Of a stretch of DNA of 46,418 nt, positions 16,278-25,900 are shown one piece after another (position 1 is the first letter of the stretch; each line of letters begins with the position of its first letter). The position numbers and the translations under genes are program-made. The DNA comes from CALXCT01 sp964422185. GTDB taxonomy: Bacteria; Bacillota; Clostridia; Oscillospirales; Oscillospiraceae. A model generated the notes under the pieces. That model was given only the letters and a program-made list of their open reading frames with translations, was not told where the DNA came from and made no database searches. The stretch covers positions 1 through 46,418 of the forward strand of contig CAYRAG010000009.1 of NCBI GenBank assembly GCA_964422185.1, written 5' to 3'.

Positions 16278-17729
16278 ATGGCAGCTGACAGTGTGAACAA
16301 GGAGACCATGATCCGCAACGCGATCCTCTCCATGATCCGGCGCGGGGTAGTGAGCCCGGGAGACAAGCTCCCCTCCATCCGCACGCTGTCCAGACAGTAT
16401 AAGACCAGCGTCACGCCGGTGATCAACGCGTACAGCAGCCTGGTGGCCGAGCGCATTGTGGAGTCCCGTCCCCACTCCGGCTACTATGTCAGCACGGAGA
16501 CGGACGACCCCCATGTCCGGGAGCGCAGCCAGAACCTGCGCCTGAACGCCAGCGACCGCTACAGCCTGTTTGACACTTTCATGCCCAGATACAGCAATGT
16601 GGCGTTCAATGTGAACAACGACATCGACGAGAGCTTCGGCACCACCAGCGCCTCCCCCCTGCTCTACGCCCGCGAGCTCTTTGACAACTGCTTTGCGGAC
16701 GCCATGCGGGAGACGAAGCTCCAGGAAAACGGCCAGCCGTTCCTCCACGACCTGGCGGATCTGAAGAAGGCCCTCATGAAGTGGATCGCCCCGTGCGAGT
16801 TCTCGTGCGTGGTGGAGGACATCTCCGTGGTGCGCAGCGTCACGGACGGCACGATCCTGGCCCTGCGCGCCTGCGCGGAGCCGGGCAGCGAAATCGCCGT
16901 GGAGGTGCCCGGCCACACCGGCTTCTTCTTCCTGGCCCGCTATTTCAACTACCGGGTGATCCCGGTGCCCGGGGATCCGGTCACGGGGCTGGATGTGGAC
17001 GCGTTCTCCTCCATGCTGGAACACGGTGTGCGCCCGGCGTGCCTGCTGCTGTGCTCCACCTTCTCCAACCCCACCGGAGCCACGATGCCGGACGAGGCGA
17101 AGATCCGCCTGGTGCGGCTGTGCTCCAGCTACAACATCCCCATCATCGAGGACGACATCCAGGGCGAGATCAGCTTTGCGGATCACCGGCCGCTGCCCCT
17201 GAAGAGCTTTGACAACGACAATGTGATCTATCTGTCCGGCTTCGGCAAGTGCCTGTATCCCCCCACCCGCACGGGCTTCATCCTGGGCGGGCGGTACAAG
17301 GACGCCATCTCGTTCTACAAGCACCTGGCGGTCTCCTACGCCCCGGGCTATCTGCAGACCGCCATGGCCAGCTTCCTGCTCAGCGGCAAGGCGGAGAACT
17401 ATGTGGGCTTCTTCCGCAAGCAGATCAAGAAGATCATGGACTCGTACCGCGACCTGATGCTGGAGTACTTCCCGAAAGGCACCCGGGTCTCGGAGCCGAA
17501 AGGCGGCATCTACCTGTGGGTGACGCTGCCGGACGGCATGGACGCGGACAGCCTGAGCACCCTGGCCAGCTCCCACGGCATCTCCATCTCCCCCAGCCGG
17601 CTGTTCAACGCCCCCGCCGGGATGGAGAGCTCGTTCCGGTTCAACTGCGCCGCCGTCCCGTGGGATGACAGCGCCCGGGATGCCGTGAAGAGACTGGGCG
17701 GGCTGGCCCGGCGGCTGGCCCACGGATGA
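16278..17729 (+). CDS. MocR/GntR-type transcriptional regulator with aminotransferase domain
   Basis: A 483-residue chimeric regulator. Residues 1-75 are a GntR winged helix (LPSIRTLSRQYKTSVTPVINAY, then a RIVESRPHSGYYV wing). Residues 110-480 are a fold-type I aminotransferase domain. Lys324, in SGFGKCLYPPTRTGF, is the residue expected to hold pyridoxal phosphate, and FSNPTGATMP is the usual Asn-Pro loop. Such proteins sense amines, amino acids or PLP adducts and act on divergent promoters. It is transcribed away from the glycyl radical operon with about 300 bp between them, so it is the probable regulator of that operon, and an amine or amino-acid-like effector is a reasonable guess. The ribosome site is weak. 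Confidence 0.88.
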   Translation: MAADSVNKETMIRNAILSMIRRGVVSPGDKLPSIRTLSRQYKTSVTPVINAYSSLVAERIVESRPHSGYYVSTETDDPHVRERSQNLRLNASDRYSLFDTFMPRYSNVAFNVNNDIDESFGTTSASPLLYARELFDNCFADAMRETKLQENGQPFLHDLADLKKALMKWIAPCEFSCVVEDISVVRSVTDGTILALRACAEPGSEIAVEVPGHTGFFFLARYFNYRVIPVPGDPVTGLDVDAFSSMLEHGVRPACLLLCSTFSNPTGATMPDEAKIRLVRLCSSYNIPIIEDDIQGEISFADHRPLPLKSFDNDNVIYLSGFGKCLYPPTRTGFILGGRYKDAISFYKHLAVSYAPGYLQTAMASFLLSGKAENYVGFFRKQIKKIMDSYRDLMLEYFPKGTRVSEPKGGIYLWVTLPDGMDADSLSTLASSHGISISPSRLFNAPAGMESSFRFNCAAVPWDDSARDAVKRLGGLARRLAHG

Positions 17730-17828
17730 CGGCCGGGTGTGGCTGCGGACGGTCAGTGTGTTGCAGGTGCCGTAATATGTGCTTTGCCAGCGGCCGGATC
17801 GTGTGTTCATGCACAGAGGCTTTATCCG

Positions 17829-17845
17829 TTTGCCTTGAAGGCAAA
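17829..17845. repeat. Solitary copy of the TTTGCC-GGCAAA palindrome
   Basis: TTTGCCTTGAAGGCAAA is a near-perfect 17-bp palindrome of the family that fills 44915-46376. The 31-bp partner seen in the array is not well preserved here. It lies 100 bases after the regulator gene, at the left border of the lower-GC island. Confidence 0.75.
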
Positions 17846-18041
17846 CAGTCGGAATCTGCCCCGTACCCGGTTCTGCCATGCTGACAGGTATGGTTCGCGT
17901 TTGGTCGGGAACCCCGATCTCATGTTCTGATTAGAACCGGGGCGGGATGTGTACGCTGATAGGATCGCTGGTTCGGGAAGAGATGAAGCAAGCCACTATG
18001 AGTGGATGATGTGATTCAGATTAGCTATACCGAGGAGTGGC

Positions 18042-18092
18042 ACGGGCACCGTGCGAGATCCCCAGAGGCGGTGCGAAAGCACCGCCTTTTTT
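18042..18092 (+). terminator. Strong intrinsic terminator, possible end of a small RNA
   Basis: GGCGGTGC (18067-18074), loop GAAA and GCACCGCC (18079-18086) are followed by six T (18087-18092). A second hairpin GCACGG-GCA-CCGTGC lies just upstream (18042-18056). The regulator gene ended more than 330 bases earlier, so this may end its long 3' untranslated region or an unrecognised small RNA transcribed from about 17940 onwards. Confidence 0.75.
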
Positions 18093-18241
18093 CGACGGTG
18101 CCGATAAGCGCCGAAAGACGGAGTCCGCTCACCCCTGCGGATGGCATGGATCGCAACATGGGAAGAATACCAGATGCTTTCTGAGATGGCACTATCATAG
18201 AGAAGATGAATGCCTGCGGTTTGGGTAGGGGGTGCTCGCGG

Positions 18242-19801
18242 ATGCCGCTGACTCATGTATGCTTATGGGATCCCACGACAGGGTACCGCCGTATCACTGC
18301 GGAGGAGGCCTGCAGACTGTTTCCCCACGGGGTTGCGGCAAAGAGCGGCCATTTTGTCTGCGAACTGTGCACACAGAATGTCCTGCTCACAGCGCCAGGA
18401 ATAAAAGCGCAGCACTTTCGCCATGACCCTGCGTCCCCCAACAAGGAATGTGATGAACGCCAGGTTTCATTTGACCCGGACTATGGCCGGCGTCTGCAGA
18501 GTCTCAGCAGCCATATCATGCCCCTGCGAATTGTGGTCAAAGACTCCGGTTTTATCCTGCAGCTGGGATTCTTTTTCCCACCAGACGAAAGGGCAAACTG
18601 TAGCAGGATCAGGATTACGGGAGACTCCCGCCAGGCATACGAGTATTCTTTTGAGAGAATTGAACGAATTGGCACGACTTACCTGAATGTTGGCTCTGCC
18701 CCGAGCGAAGTTTACAGCATAGAATACAAGGGTGCTAACGATGCGCTGAAAAGGTACTGGCCGACTGAGGTGCCCGGGGTTAACCTGGGCGGTTCTTTTT
18801 TTGACGGGCAGACCGGAGAGATGATCCAGACGGGTGGCAAAGCCTACTTTGGACATTTTTACTATCTGCTGCACAGGCGTCCCCTGTATGATTTACCCAC
18901 GGACATACAGGCGGAAGAGATGGCAAAAACACAGGAAAAATCATTCTTTAATTGGTATCTGTACAGAATTCACATTAAAAAGTTTTCGGAGGAGGCCGCA
19001 AATTTCTTTCTGAAATATGCCGTCTTCCTGACTGAAAAGCCGGCGAAATTCTACCCGGTCTGGCCTGTGTACATACGGGATCCATACTTCATATACTACG
19101 ACGCAGCTGAGATTTACCTGTATTTGCAGGGCGGTGACACAGAACTGAAATCGTACCCGGAGACAGCGAATATGCAGGACGCCGGAGATGGAAAACTGTA
19201 CAGGCTTCTCACCAGGGGAAAGGAGCAGCTGGTTTCACTTGGGAAATCGGGGGCATTGGCTTTCTCCTACCTGGTTCGGCGGCCCTTGAACAGAAAAGCC
19301 TCGCTGCCGGAGGTCACAGTGTCTGATATTGAGGGAAATCCGCTGAATGAGGAAAAATACGCCAGACTTCCTCCGGCCAGGTGTATCACGGTTTCGGGCG
19401 CCTATGACGGAAAGGCAGCCGTTCATAGAAAAGGCAGGACGGAGTATATCTGCAAAATCACCGGTGGAGAACCTCTGGTCATCGATGAGCTCTCGTTCGG
19501 GACAGAGGTAGAGCTCTTCCAGGGATGTGACCGCATCCGCTCTATTCGATTTGAGCGCGAGAGTGCTGATATGGACGCCCTAGCGCGGGACAGCAGGCTC
19601 GTCAGGAGACTGGATGCCTGCCCCGGGCCGGTGGTTCCCGTGACGCATGCGGTCGGCAGTCTTATCGCAAGACTGGAAAAATACCCACGGACAAAAGAGT
19701 GGCTTACCGCAGCGGTACGGCGGGGAGAAATTTCCCGCAGCGCACTGCGTTTGCTGGAAAAGACCATCCACAATGACTGCTGGAGGGATTATGATGTTTG
19801 A
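18242..19801 (+). CDS. Island protein A with CoiA-like zinc motif, function unknown
   Basis: A 519-residue protein with no overall recognised family. The N-terminus carries a CoiA-like zinc-ribbon pattern: Cys40, Cys43, then His58-Phe-Arg-His61 and Cys70, in the order CxxC ... G.K..HFRH ... C. In CoiA and similar nucleases this ribbon precedes the catalytic domain. The remaining 440 residues are beta-rich and contain no PD-(D/E)XK core that I can assign. ATG 18242 is preferred over an upstream ATG at 18206 because GGGGGTG sits 8 bases before it. The stop overlaps the next gene's start, so it is the first gene of a coupled four-gene operon. Codons are clearly less GC-rich than those of the flanking genes. 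DNA or substrate recognition is the most likely role, by inference. Confidence 0.6.
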   Translation: MPLTHVCLWDPTTGYRRITAEEACRLFPHGVAAKSGHFVCELCTQNVLLTAPGIKAQHFRHDPASPNKECDERQVSFDPDYGRRLQSLSSHIMPLRIVVKDSGFILQLGFFFPPDERANCSRIRITGDSRQAYEYSFERIERIGTTYLNVGSAPSEVYSIEYKGANDALKRYWPTEVPGVNLGGSFFDGQTGEMIQTGGKAYFGHFYYLLHRRPLYDLPTDIQAEEMAKTQEKSFFNWYLYRIHIKKFSEEAANFFLKYAVFLTEKPAKFYPVWPVYIRDPYFIYYDAAEIYLYLQGGDTELKSYPETANMQDAGDGKLYRLLTRGKEQLVSLGKSGALAFSYLVRRPLNRKASLPEVTVSDIEGNPLNEEKYARLPPARCITVSGAYDGKAAVHRKGRTEYICKITGGEPLVIDELSFGTEVELFQGCDRIRSIRFERESADMDALARDSRLVRRLDACPGPVVPVTHAVGSLIARLEKYPRTKEWLTAAVRRGEISRSALRLLEKTIHNDCWRDYDV

Positions 19802-21899
19802 CGGCGAAGTATCTTTCACTTCTCTGTGCCGTGTTGTCAAGGACAACGACGGGCATCCGCGCCTGCTTCGGATGGCCGATATTGAGGACGATACGCTGCA
19901 CAGACCATACAGATCCGACCGTGTGGAAAACTGTTTTGAAAACCGGGAACTGCTGTACTTCAATGACGGACCAACATCGATTGGAGAGGTCGGCGTCTGG
20001 GACTGGACCGCGATCCCTAGCAAAAAGAACCCCACATACGACTATATCGAGTCGAGTTATATGGAAAGCTATTCGCCAATCCGTATTGTGGTGCTGGATA
20101 CCGGATCGGTAGAAGGTGTGGTGAGGCATCTCCACGAAGGAACAGTATGGGCACACGCAGTGATCTGCGATACTTTTTTCGCCAGCAGGTCAGGGAGTGG
20201 TTCTCTGACCGGGGTTCTATGCCGCAGGAGCGACCTCAACACCATGGAGAAACATGCAAAGCTTGCGGAAACAACATGTTTCCTGCCGGTTTACACAATT
20301 GCCCCTGATGACATATACGCCTGTGAGAACATCGATCTGAAATTTCTGAAATCGCTTTGGCCGGGGAAACCGTCCGAATATGTGCAGGTCGGAAACCCGG
20401 ACAGGGCAGTTCTGTCGCTGATTCTGAAACGATTTACATGGAAGGCGTTCAGCGACAGTGTCGGCGGCACGAAAGCGGAGTGGAGACGCGTCAAATCACT
20501 TTTGGAAAGGATTAGCGGGGAATCTCTGTATGGGGAGGCCGCTCTGAGGCTGAACTGCTCCCCTGACCAGGCCCGGCAGGCGGTTGACGATTTTGTGAAG
20601 CGTGCGAACGCAAACATTGATGCAGGCGATATAGACACAGACATCCTGGCTCGAATCGCGATGAATCACGATGGATTAAGGCAGGTGTGCGAAGAGGCCC
20701 TTTCACGGGAATGGTACAGATCCCACTCCGGGCAGATTGCGAAAGCGGAGGCGGAAGCCGCGGAGCGCAGGAGCAAACTTGAGCAGGAAAACAGGGCGCT
20801 GGCAGGCCACCTGGCAGATATTGAACATGCGGTAAGCGCGGCTGAAGAACGGCACAGATCCCTCCTCGAGGAGAATGAGGCGTTGCAGAATGAACTTGAT
20901 GTAAAATCCGCCCGGATAGAACAGTATGAGGCGCTTGGGAATGACACGCTGGCGGAGGTTCGCAAAAAGATTGCCGACGCGCAGGAGAATATGGCAGGTT
21001 TCATCGCGGATCTCTCAATGTTTTTACCTCAGTCCGCCAATACACCGGATTCCGGACAACGGACGGTTCCATGGCGATATACAGCCGCGCCGGCGGATCT
21101 GTATCCGGACAGCGAGGTGGAGTGGTCAGAGACATGGGGGGACGAACTTTACACGCTTTCTCAGAATCTGGTATGCGCTGGGGTGGAGACCGGCTTTTGT
21201 CCCATGCTGGCGGCTTTTTTATATGCGGCCCACATCAACCATGTTCCTTTGCTCATTGCGGGGCCCGGGGGTCGCGATATTGCCGATGCGCTGTCTGTTT
21301 CCCTGTACGCAAGACAAGCCGGGAGGCTGACACTGTATCACGAATATGACAGTGGAATCACGGATGCGGTTGAAAATGCAGATGACCCCGTTGTGGCCGT
21401 GGACAATATGTTTAGCAGGGGCTGGGCGGATATTCTCCCCCAGACACTGGGATCCTCCAGGAAACAGATCATCTGGACGCATCCATATGCGGAAGACCTT
21501 GCGGTTGAGCCGTTGGGACTGTATAACTACATGCTCCCTGTACTCAGCGAGTGCTTTATCGGGGCCGATGCTGTGTCTGAAACGATTTTCACGCCTGGCC
21601 GGCGTGCGGACGGATTCATTGCATATTCTCGCGGGAAAAGACATCCGCTGCGCACTGCCGCATTCCGGCGGATGGGCCTTAGCAGATTCCTCATCCAGAG
21701 GCTGGAAACCGTCCTCACGGACGCGAAATCGATCCTGGACAGTGCGACCGGGGAGAAAGATCTGGAGTTTCTCTTCGGGATCCTCCCCCTCTGTGTGCTG
21801 ACAGAGAGACCTGATATCCTGAGGGATGTCATTGAAAGCGAGAGCGGCCTGTCCGGTTCGGTGAAAGACGAAGCTGTGAGATATCTCGGGGAAGAGTGA
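19794..21899 (+). CDS. Island protein B, coiled coil plus degenerate AAA-like domain
   Basis: A 701-residue unrecognised protein. Residues 1-330 are mixed alpha/beta. About 330-415 form a strong coiled coil rich in Glu/Lys/Ala heptads (KLEQENRALAGHLADIEHAV region). About 440-701 resemble a P-loop ATPase that has lost its catalytic residues: at 489-495 the loop reads AGPGGRD where a Walker A would have G-K-T/S, and later VVAVDNMF stands where Walker B would be, then a strand with IIWTHPY like a sensor. ATG 19794 is 6 bases after GGAGGG and overlaps the upstream stop; an adjacent ATG at 19791 is also possible. The stop is 5 bases before gene C. It may be a structural or DNA-sensing subunit of the helicase system. 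Confidence 0.6.
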   Translation: MFDGEVSFTSLCRVVKDNDGHPRLLRMADIEDDTLHRPYRSDRVENCFENRELLYFNDGPTSIGEVGVWDWTAIPSKKNPTYDYIESSYMESYSPIRIVVLDTGSVEGVVRHLHEGTVWAHAVICDTFFASRSGSGSLTGVLCRRSDLNTMEKHAKLAETTCFLPVYTIAPDDIYACENIDLKFLKSLWPGKPSEYVQVGNPDRAVLSLILKRFTWKAFSDSVGGTKAEWRRVKSLLERISGESLYGEAALRLNCSPDQARQAVDDFVKRANANIDAGDIDTDILARIAMNHDGLRQVCEEALSREWYRSHSGQIAKAEAEAAERRSKLEQENRALAGHLADIEHAVSAAEERHRSLLEENEALQNELDVKSARIEQYEALGNDTLAEVRKKIADAQENMAGFIADLSMFLPQSANTPDSGQRTVPWRYTAAPADLYPDSEVEWSETWGDELYTLSQNLVCAGVETGFCPMLAAFLYAAHINHVPLLIAGPGGRDIADALSVSLYARQAGRLTLYHEYDSGITDAVENADDPVVAVDNMFSRGWADILPQTLGSSRKQIIWTHPYAEDLAVEPLGLYNYMLPVLSECFIGADAVSETIFTPGRRADGFIAYSRGKRHPLRTAAFRRMGLSRFLIQRLETVLTDAKSILDSATGEKDLEFLFGILPLCVLTERPDILRDVIESESGLSGSVKDEAVRYLGEE

Positions 21900-21904
21900 A
21901 TCAG

Positions 21905-22924
21905 ATGGCTGACGACCTGATATCTTCAATCTGCAGACGGCTTGACATCCCGAATCCGGGAGGCAGCCGGGGAGCCTGCCGGGCTGTGTACAGTGTCGCC
22001 GGGCAGATGGCCCTCGCCTCACTCTGGGATCACGGGGAGGAGGGCGCCTCTGTTTCTGTCAGGAGCTTTAAGGACAGAATTGAACAGGTTTTTAATGCCT
22101 ATGAGGATATTTACCCTGAGATTAGAGCGCTTACCCCGGAGGACAAGACGGATCTGATTGACGATATGTACGCCATCTATCTGCGAAACGGGTTCTTTTA
22201 CCACTCCTCCTGGCAAATATCCCCGGCAGCGCCTGCAGCGGGGGGATACGGTGGCGTGACTCTTTACAGGGGGAGCCTGCCCGGTTCAAGACTGTCCATG
22301 AGCGGACTTGGTTTCTATTCTGTCCATGAGCCGGCGGCCGGGGGATCCATCGCTGAAATGTTTGGTCTCCAGGAACAGCCGTTTGAAAGTTTCCTTGAGG
22401 AGTTGCTGGAGCGCGGCGAGTGGGAGAGTACGACCTGGCCGGAAAACACCGAGTTTTTGAGGCTGGATCCTCCTTTTACAAGGGGGTACTGGCAGCGGAC
22501 TCCGTGCAGAGACGGCCGGATCTCGCTTGCGAGATTTGGCGAGCCCCGTAAAATCCTCGTGTTCTGCCGATTCGATAATGGTGTGTTCCGACGGAAAGCG
22601 ATCCCGGAATGGAGAATGCGGGACTGGTTTTCAAGTGACACGGGTGATTACCGGGAATACAGGAGAATCGCGGTATCTCTGCTGAACAGGTATGGCACGC
22701 TGCCGGAAATAAGAGCAGAGGAAAACGGGGATATCATCGAAATCAAACCAGGGTACCGCTTTCCTCCTGCCGAGGAAGAGTTCTTCAAATTGTACAGCTG
22801 GCCGCTGCGGTACGATTTTCCGGCGGCATCCCCGCAGGTTTTTGTACGGCAGATGGCGAAACAGGTCTACCCTGTCTTCAGGCATGAACTGGAATCTGCG
22901 GGCTATCACTTTGTGGAGGAATGA
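21905..22924 (+). CDS. Island protein C, function unknown
   Basis: A 339-residue soluble protein of unknown family. The N-terminal 110 residues are helical. The middle contains Gly-rich turns (PAAPAAGGYGGVTLYRG, YSVHEPAAGGS) and the C-terminal part is aromatic and charged with a YPVFRHELESAGYHFVEE end. No nuclease, methylase or NTPase motif was found. ATG 21905 is chosen because GGGGAAG is correctly spaced before it; an in-frame GTG at 21896 overlapping the previous stop is the alternative. The stop codon lies 2 bases before the helicase start at 22927, and an earlier ATG at 22921 overlaps it, so expression is coupled in every case. Operon context implies a partner of the helicase. Confidence 0.55.
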   Translation: MADDLISSICRRLDIPNPGGSRGACRAVYSVAGQMALASLWDHGEEGASVSVRSFKDRIEQVFNAYEDIYPEIRALTPEDKTDLIDDMYAIYLRNGFFYHSSWQISPAAPAAGGYGGVTLYRGSLPGSRLSMSGLGFYSVHEPAAGGSIAEMFGLQEQPFESFLEELLERGEWESTTWPENTEFLRLDPPFTRGYWQRTPCRDGRISLARFGEPRKILVFCRFDNGVFRRKAIPEWRMRDWFSSDTGDYREYRRIAVSLLNRYGTLPEIRAEENGDIIEIKPGYRFPPAEEEFFKLYSWPLRYDFPAASPQVFVRQMAKQVYPVFRHELESAGYHFVEE

Positions 22925-22926
22925 AT

Positions 22927-25900
22927 ATGGCAAATGGCGCGAACGGAGTTCACCTGGAGCTGCGTGAGGCTCTGGAAAACTACATAAAGTCGCAGTATTT
23001 TGGAAAGTCGCCGATTTTGCTCTCAGCCGCGCAGGAGAAGCTCAGCCAGGAGGGTGTCCTCTATCAAAAGCCTTACATAGAGTCATCTCCCTCCTACCGG
23101 GTCTCCCCGAATGGCATTCAGATGTCTGACAGATTGCCAGACTGGATGAAAGATTATTTCCAGGCGCTGTCTGACGCGAATCTCGGGGTATACTCCTCCC
23201 CGTTCTGCCATCAGGTCTCCGCCCTGGAAGCCGCTTTTGAGGGCCAGGATCTGTTTGTCTCAACAGGAACAGGTTCCGGCAAAACTGAATGCTTTATCTG
23301 GCCGATGATGGCTAAACTGGCGTCAGAAGCGAGGAACAGACCTGATACCTGGGCCATGCGGGGAATCCGGACGATTATCATGTATCCCATGAATGCCCTG
23401 GTTTCCGACCAGGTCAGCCGTCTTCGACGGTTGACAGGGGATCCGGAGCATCGGTTTATAAATATATTCCGCGATACCTGCGGAGGCAACTCGCGTCGGC
23501 CCCAGTTCGGGATGTATACCGGCAGGACGCCCTATGCCGGTCCGGAGCCAAGGATCAGTGAGGATCGCTCCCTTGCGGAAACATACTCCCGGATTGTAAA
23601 TCCGGATTATGAGGCAGACGGGCCCTATCTTGAAAAACTGAAACAGGAAGGAAAGCTTCCGGCCAAAGAGAATTTTGATGAGTTTCTTGAGAACCTCCGA
23701 CACGGGAAGCATATCCCGAACGAGGAGGATGCAGAGCTTGTGACGCGTTTTGAAATGCAGCAGTTCTGCCCCGATATCCTGATTACCAACTACTCCATGC
23801 TGGAGCACATGCTGCTTCGGCCGAGAGAGAACCGAATCTGGGCGGATACACAGGCGTGGCTGAACGCGGAAAGTGACAACCGGCTTCTGTTTGTCATCGA
23901 CGAAGCACACATGTACCGTGGCTCTGCAGGTGGCGAGGTATCGCTGCTGATCCGACGCCTGTTCCATCGCCTTGGCATTGACCGCGACAGAGTTCAGTTT
24001 ATCCTGACCACTGCGAGTATGCCGGACAGGGATGAGGGGGATCAGGAAGCGGTCACGAAATTCGCGAATGAGTTGACGGCATCTGACAATATGCGTCCGT
24101 TTTGCCGCCTCACCGGCGAACGGGAGGAAATTGGAAACAGGGATGCGCTCCCTTTCCCCTACAGCAGGTTCAGAGAGGTTCTCCCCGATGAATTTGAGGG
24201 GGATGATATGGAGAAGCTTGCGGCGCTCAATCGGTTTTGGACTGGCGTTCCCGGCGCTGCTGCGCCGTTCGGTTCCCCTGGGGACGCCTACCAGTGGCTG
24301 TACGACCACCTGGCGGACTATATCCCGTTTCGCGAGATGTTCAGGCTCTGCCGCGGAACAGCGGTATCTCTGCAGGAACTGGCGGAATCCATTTTTCCGG
24401 ATCAGGATCCGGAGGATGCGCTTCAGGCAGTCGGCGTGATGCTCGCAGTTGCTCCCCTGGCAAAAAGCAGAAATGGCAGTGTTTTATTCCCGGCAAGGAT
24501 GCATATGCTTTTTCGAGGGATCAAGGGCGTGTACGCATGTACCAATCCGGAATGCTCCCATTCTCATACGGCGAACGGGCTGACCCTGGGTGAAATCTAC
24601 TTCTCTGATGGAAATCTGACCTGCAGGGAGTGCGGAAGTACGGTATACGAACTGTATAATGACCGTCGATGCGGCAGCCTCTTCTTCCGGGGATTTGTGC
24701 TAAAACAGGACTTTGAGGAGGGCAGACAGACATACCTGTGGCATCAGCCGGGAATGACAAACGAGGATAAGCTTATGGAAATCCATCTTTTCATTCCCAC
24801 CGCTGACTATCAGCTGCCAAAAAAGCAGGGGCTGAACAGGGTACTGCCCTGTTATCTGGATGTGCGTAGCGGTTTTATCGATTTCAGTGACGATTCCCTG
24901 GAGGGAGAACCGGGCATCAGAAAACTGTACTACAGCACTTTCACGGCAAAGGCCCGCCCTGACAGACTGACATTCTCCACCTGCCCGCACTGTCGGCATG
25001 AGCTGGCCAGAACGCAGCTGACTTCTTTCAATACGAGAGGAAACCAGTCCTTTTTTAACCTGATCAAGGCTCAGTTCCAAGCGCAGCCGGCAGACCCTGA
25101 AAAGACGGGGGATCCCGACCGGCTTCCCAACGAGGGAAGAAAAGTCCTGTTGTTTTCCGACAGCCGTCAGCAGGCGGCGAAACTGGCGCGGGACATGTCT
25201 GAAGCATCTGACATGGCGGCATCCAGGCAGCTTGCGGTGCTGGCAATAGACAGAATGGAGCATGAGGCCAGGGAACAGTCCCTCTTTTTCTTTTACGACT
25301 ACTTTGCGATGGCGGCCGCCGAGCACCATGTCCCGATTTTCCATGACAGCGAGATCGAGAATCAGCGGGAAAAGCTGATAAATGACGGCAGGCAGGCGTT
25401 GAGAAACTACACACGGGCGAAAAAACGCGGTCAGGAGTACATTCCTCGTTATAAGATCGATAATGCGCCGTCCCAGATGAAAGAACAGCTTCTCCGCCTT
25501 TATTGCGGAGGATACAATACGATGATTGATTCCGCTCTCAGTTGGATAGAGCCCACAGATGCTGCCAAGTGGGATGCGATTGACGCGCTGGAGGAGGCGG
25601 GCATTGAAGTCAGCGAGGAAGAATTCATGGAGTTCTTTAACGCGTGGCTTCTTTCCATGTGTGATTCTTCCGTGATTCTCGGCCACACGATTCCAGTTGA
25701 AATCCGACAAAAAGTCAGACCATTTTATGTTGGGTACGGTGCGGACAGAGATATGAAGTTTTCAAGCGCGATCCGGGGAATTATGGGGTGGGGAGAGGAT
25801 GACCCTACCCCCAGACAGTGGAGCCGGATCCTGCGCGAAGCGTTTATGGACGCGGGACAGCCCGCTGACGGAAAATACTATATCGATCTCTCACGCGTTA

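Larger units (their letters stand above)
17730..18241. other. Intergenic boundary between regulator and helicase island
   Basis: This 512-base boundary holds no convincing gene. It contains the palindrome at 17829-17845, a loose dyad TGTG/CACA at 17802-17815, a GTTC/GAAC hairpin (GTTCTGATTAGAAC) near 17920, and the terminator ending at 18092. After 18100 the base composition becomes less GC-rich as the island begins. No tRNA, integrase or clear attachment repeat was found. Confidence 0.5.
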
